A stretch of DNA of 35,120 bases from positions 1 to 35,120 of the IMG/VR virus record IMGVR_UViG_3300032086_002039; one strand, written 5' to 3'. Each line of letters begins with the position of its first letter. The stretch's first letter is position 1. Below are positions 33,705-35,120 of the stretch, in pieces. The DNA is from a virus. The notes beneath the pieces were generated by a model. That model searched no databases and had not been told where the DNA came from. It saw only the letters and a program-made list of their open reading frames with translations. Made by a program: the position numbers and the translations under genes.

Positions 33705-33979
33705 TATTTAGATCTACCTTCGGCAAAGCCCTTAAAAACTTTCTCTTTCTTTGTTTCATTAGCCTTACCTTCGAGTAAAGCTTGCTCTTCTTGTATACGA
33801 TTAAGTATCTCAAAGGCATCGAATATTGCAAGCTTCTTTGTAGCAGCAGCGTTCTTAAGTCTATCGGCAGTAATATCATCGCCACTGTCAACAATAGCTT
33901 CTTTAGCCACTTTGATAAGCTCTTCAACCGCTCTATGCCCAGCTTGGATTATACTCTTCTTCGTTTCCTTTACGTTCAT
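33704..33979 (-). CDS. Small helical protein upstream of terL, possible small terminase subunit
   Basis: 91 residues, all-helical in appearance: SIIQAGHRAVEELIKVAKEA, ITADRLKNAAATKKLAIFDA, FEILNRIQEEQALLEGK. The helical content, charge and place directly before terL (TAATG overlap) fit a small terminase subunit, which selects phage DNA for packaging. No helix-turn-helix is obvious to me, so this is inferred from position. The same place is filled by this type of protein, as I recall, in other marine flavobacterial phages. The start at 33979 overlaps the 3' end of the GroES-like gene by 47 bases. There is no other Met in the frame, so either this long overlap is real or a non-ATG start is used. 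Confidence 0.62.
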   Translation of the reverse strand: MNVKETKKSIIQAGHRAVEELIKVAKEAIVDSGDDITADRLKNAAATKKLAIFDAFEILNRIQEEQALLEGKANETKKEKVFKGFAEGRSK

Positions 33980-34517
33980 ATTTAATTGTAATAAAATTAG
34001 ATAAAACTCTATATAGTCTTTTACCGTCTACAATAAACTCGTATTTAGAACCTGGTCTAAAACCAACTAAATCTCCAAGGTTAACTGTTCCGTCTGTATA
34101 CTTGACAATACCAACCAAAGGTTTCTCGGCGTCTAAGTTATAGCTGTCAACGTCTTTTATAGGTTGAACAAAGCAATAACCTTTTGGCGCTGTCCATGTA
34201 TCGTTATTCTTTTGTAGAAAAATTTGATCTTGTTGGACTATATAAGTGTTTTCGTCAAAAAAGCTTTTGCTGTTTCTTTCTACACCTCTAACGTCGTGCC
34301 ATCTTCTAAAAACATTGTGGTGAACTAAAACTGTATCACCTGGCTTTATGCCTAAATCGTCGCCCACCATAGGGCAAGATATAACTACGGCCTCTCTGTT
34401 TACATATTGATGATTAAATATCTCTGTATTTATTATCAAGTTTTTACCACCAATCTTTTTAGAGTTGTTATATCTTTCGCCTTTTGGCTTTATGACAAAA
34501 CCGTAAACACTTTGCAT
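33933..34517 (-). CDS. GroES-like co-chaperonin-fold protein
   Basis: 194 residues. The C-terminal half contains the GroES pattern PLVGIVKYTDGTVNLGDLV (about 133-151), then GFRPGSKYEFIVDGKRLYRV (152-171) and ITIKYERK; in GroES the order is a V-G-x-V strand, then GD-x-V-x-F, then a hairpin x-V-DG-x-x-Y-x-V. The N-terminal half has a similar GIKPGDTVLVHHNVF (56-70), then SFFDENTYIVQQDQIFL, so the protein may hold two GroES-like half-barrels. Likely role is helping GroEL fold the phage capsid protein, as gp31 does for T4 (family knowledge plus inference). A chaperonin-independent structural use is possible. Start shares one base with the upstream stop (TAATG). No groEL is seen in the window, so the host one would be used. 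Confidence 0.68.
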   Translation of the reverse strand: MQSVYGFVIKPKGERYNNSKKIGGKNLIINTEIFNHQYVNREAVVISCPMVGDDLGIKPGDTVLVHHNVFRRWHDVRGVERNSKSFFDENTYIVQQDQIFLQKNNDTWTAPKGYCFVQPIKDVDSYNLDAEKPLVGIVKYTDGTVNLGDLVGFRPGSKYEFIVDGKRLYRVLSNFITIKYERKGNEEEYNPSWA

Positions 34518-34738
34518 TAGTATTCTAAGTTGTATTCTACAGATATTGCCATGTTTTTATTAAAAGACTTCCAAGGCAACACATCTTTATTTTTTCTTAT
34601 ATATACACTATACTTATCTTTTTCGTCAAGTATATCACAAATAGTATGCCCTCCATACACCTCTTGGCCTACGGAGTAATGCATAGCATCTATTTTATAA
34701 TCTTTACCTATTGTGATTTTACGAATTAACTTGCTCAT
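34517..34738 (-). CDS. Small protein of unknown function
   Basis: 73 residues from the ATG at 34738-34736 (MSKLIRKITIGKDYKIDAMH). An in-frame ATG at 34783 would add a hydrophobic leader of 15 residues but would overlap the coiled-coil gene by 65 bases; the start at 34738 overlaps it by only 20 and begins a normal-looking domain. Short beta segments follow: YSVGQEVYGGHTICDILDEK and YSVYIRKNKDVLPWKSFNKN, ending VEYNLEY. It resembles a small beta-barrel-like fold, but no family is recognised. It lies between the coiled-coil protein and the GroES-like protein in the pre-terminase group, with a TAATG junction to the latter. Confidence 0.62.
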   Translation of the reverse strand: MSKLIRKITIGKDYKIDAMHYSVGQEVYGGHTICDILDEKDKYSVYIRKNKDVLPWKSFNKNMAISVEYNLEY

Positions 34739-35015
34739 TTTCCTCGTATTTAATAGTTCCATCAGCAATGTTAACGTCAACACTTCCGTACTCTTCTTTA
34801 AATTTTTGTTGAAGATTTTGCACCATACCTTGAAGCTGCATAACCTCGTGAAGAATATTGTGTTTTTGAGTTTCTATCATACCAAGCTCTCTTTGGCCTT
34901 GGTTGATAGCTTTAACTACGGTTTGTAGCTCTTGTAGTTGTTCTGTTGTAACTTTTTCTGCTTTAGGTTTTAAGTCAACAACTTTATCCCTTTTAGGGGT
35001 TTTTCTCTTCGCCAT
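34719..35015 (-). CDS. Small coiled-coil phage protein
   Basis: 98 residues. A basic start MAKRKTPKRDKVVDLKPKAE leads into a long heptad-type helix (TTEQLQELQTVVKAINQGQR, then ELGMIETQKHNILHEVMQLQ, GMVQNLQQKFKEEYG) and a short acidic tail VDVNIADGTIKYEENEQVNS. The EYG-x-VDVNI-x-DG-x-IKY end recurs in marine phage proteins of this size in my memory, where it is unassigned. Coiled coil suggests oligomerisation. It sits at the head of the terminase group behind an AT-rich leader (repeated AATTT/AATTA), with no Shine-Dalgarno site. Confidence 0.7.
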   Translation of the reverse strand: MAKRKTPKRDKVVDLKPKAEKVTTEQLQELQTVVKAINQGQRELGMIETQKHNILHEVMQLQGMVQNLQQKFKEEYGSVDVNIADGTIKYEENEQVNS

Positions 35016-35043
35016 AATTTAATTTAATTTAATTAATAATAAT

Positions 35044-35120
35044 TCACACTTTCATGTCCGCGTAGGACAATCCTAAGAAGCTATGAACACCTTCGCTATC
35101 AATATCTACCTTGTAACTAT
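35044..35120 (-). CDS. 3' end of an unidentified minus-strand gene, cut by the window edge
   Basis: The frame open from the window edge reads 24 residues (SYKVDIDSEGVHSFLGLSYA, then DMKV) and stops at TGA 35046-35044. The other two frames are closed quickly. Balanced composition and the 28-base gap to the next ATG, in the style of its neighbours, support a real coding end. The piece is too short to identify. Confidence 0.6.
   Translation of the reverse strand, partial: SYKVDIDSEGVHSFLGLSYADMKV

Noticed and set aside
34739-34783. Longer start for the 73-residue protein, giving a hydrophobic leader
   Set aside because: The hydrophobic leader is the alternate-frame reading of the coiled-coil gene end; the shorter start fits the domain and the spacing.

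Overview
The window looks like about 35 kb of a podovirus-type, tailed double-stranded DNA phage genome infecting a marine member of the Bacteroidota, probably a flavobacterium. It shows two opposed gene blocks, a terminase/portal/scaffold/major-capsid series, short-tail ring and nozzle proteins, a giant ejection-type virion protein, and no tape-measure, tail-tube or sheath gene. The host assignment rests on four things seen in the sequence: a 601-residue protein ending in a type IX secretion (T9SS) C-terminal sorting domain, a histone-H1-like protein of the Bacteroidota kind, lipoprotein and secretory signals of flavobacterial style, and AT-rich leaders with no recognisable Shine-Dalgarno site before almost every start. 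TerL, portal, MCP and the nozzle N-terminus recall those of crAss-like and related marine Bacteroidota podoviruses. That relation is from memory of the families, not from a search.

Layout. Plus strand, 1-1328: the 3' part of a class II (B12-dependent) ribonucleotide reductase and a histone-H1-like protein, the end of an early/replication block. The blocks converge near 1325-1328. Minus strand, transcribed from 35120 down to 1325: the end of an unidentified gene (35044-35120); a coiled-coil protein; a small protein; a GroES-like protein; a possible small terminase; TerL; portal; acidic scaffold-like protein; major capsid protein; a strong intrinsic terminator; an unidentified structural-block protein; a hairpin; two ring/adaptor-like proteins; a 2067-residue nozzle/fibre fusion; two small virion-type proteins; a 539-residue protein with a duplicated motif; and a 2654-residue polyvalent virion protein with HExxH protease-like, HAD-like and zinc-knuckle segments.

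From 6963 to 1325 lies a compact set dominated by envelope-directed genes: an outer-membrane-like lipoprotein, a one-helix coiled-coil membrane protein, a secreted thioredoxin-fold protein without CxxC, the T9SS cargo, a DUF5675 protein (possible lysis enzyme), four small, mostly basic proteins, a small secreted/membrane protein and a 35-residue membrane microprotein. Many junctions overlap as TAATG or ATGA, so these genes are probably translationally coupled late genes.

How it fits together: terminase, portal, scaffold and MCP build and fill the head. The terminator after the MCP gene probably lets capsid protein be made in excess over the tail genes, as in T7. Ring proteins and nozzle form the short tail, and the 213-, 539- and 2654-residue proteins are candidates for ejected internal proteins. 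The final module would alter or break the Gram-negative envelope. The T9SS cargo inside a phage late operon is the most unusual item.

There is no gene-free stretch over 300 bases. The longest gap is 67 bases, after the MCP gene, and holds the terminator. I saw no tRNA, rRNA, CRISPR array, insertion sequence, integrase or attachment site. I found no convincing Bacteroidota promoter (TAnnTTTG box) in the short intergenic gaps.
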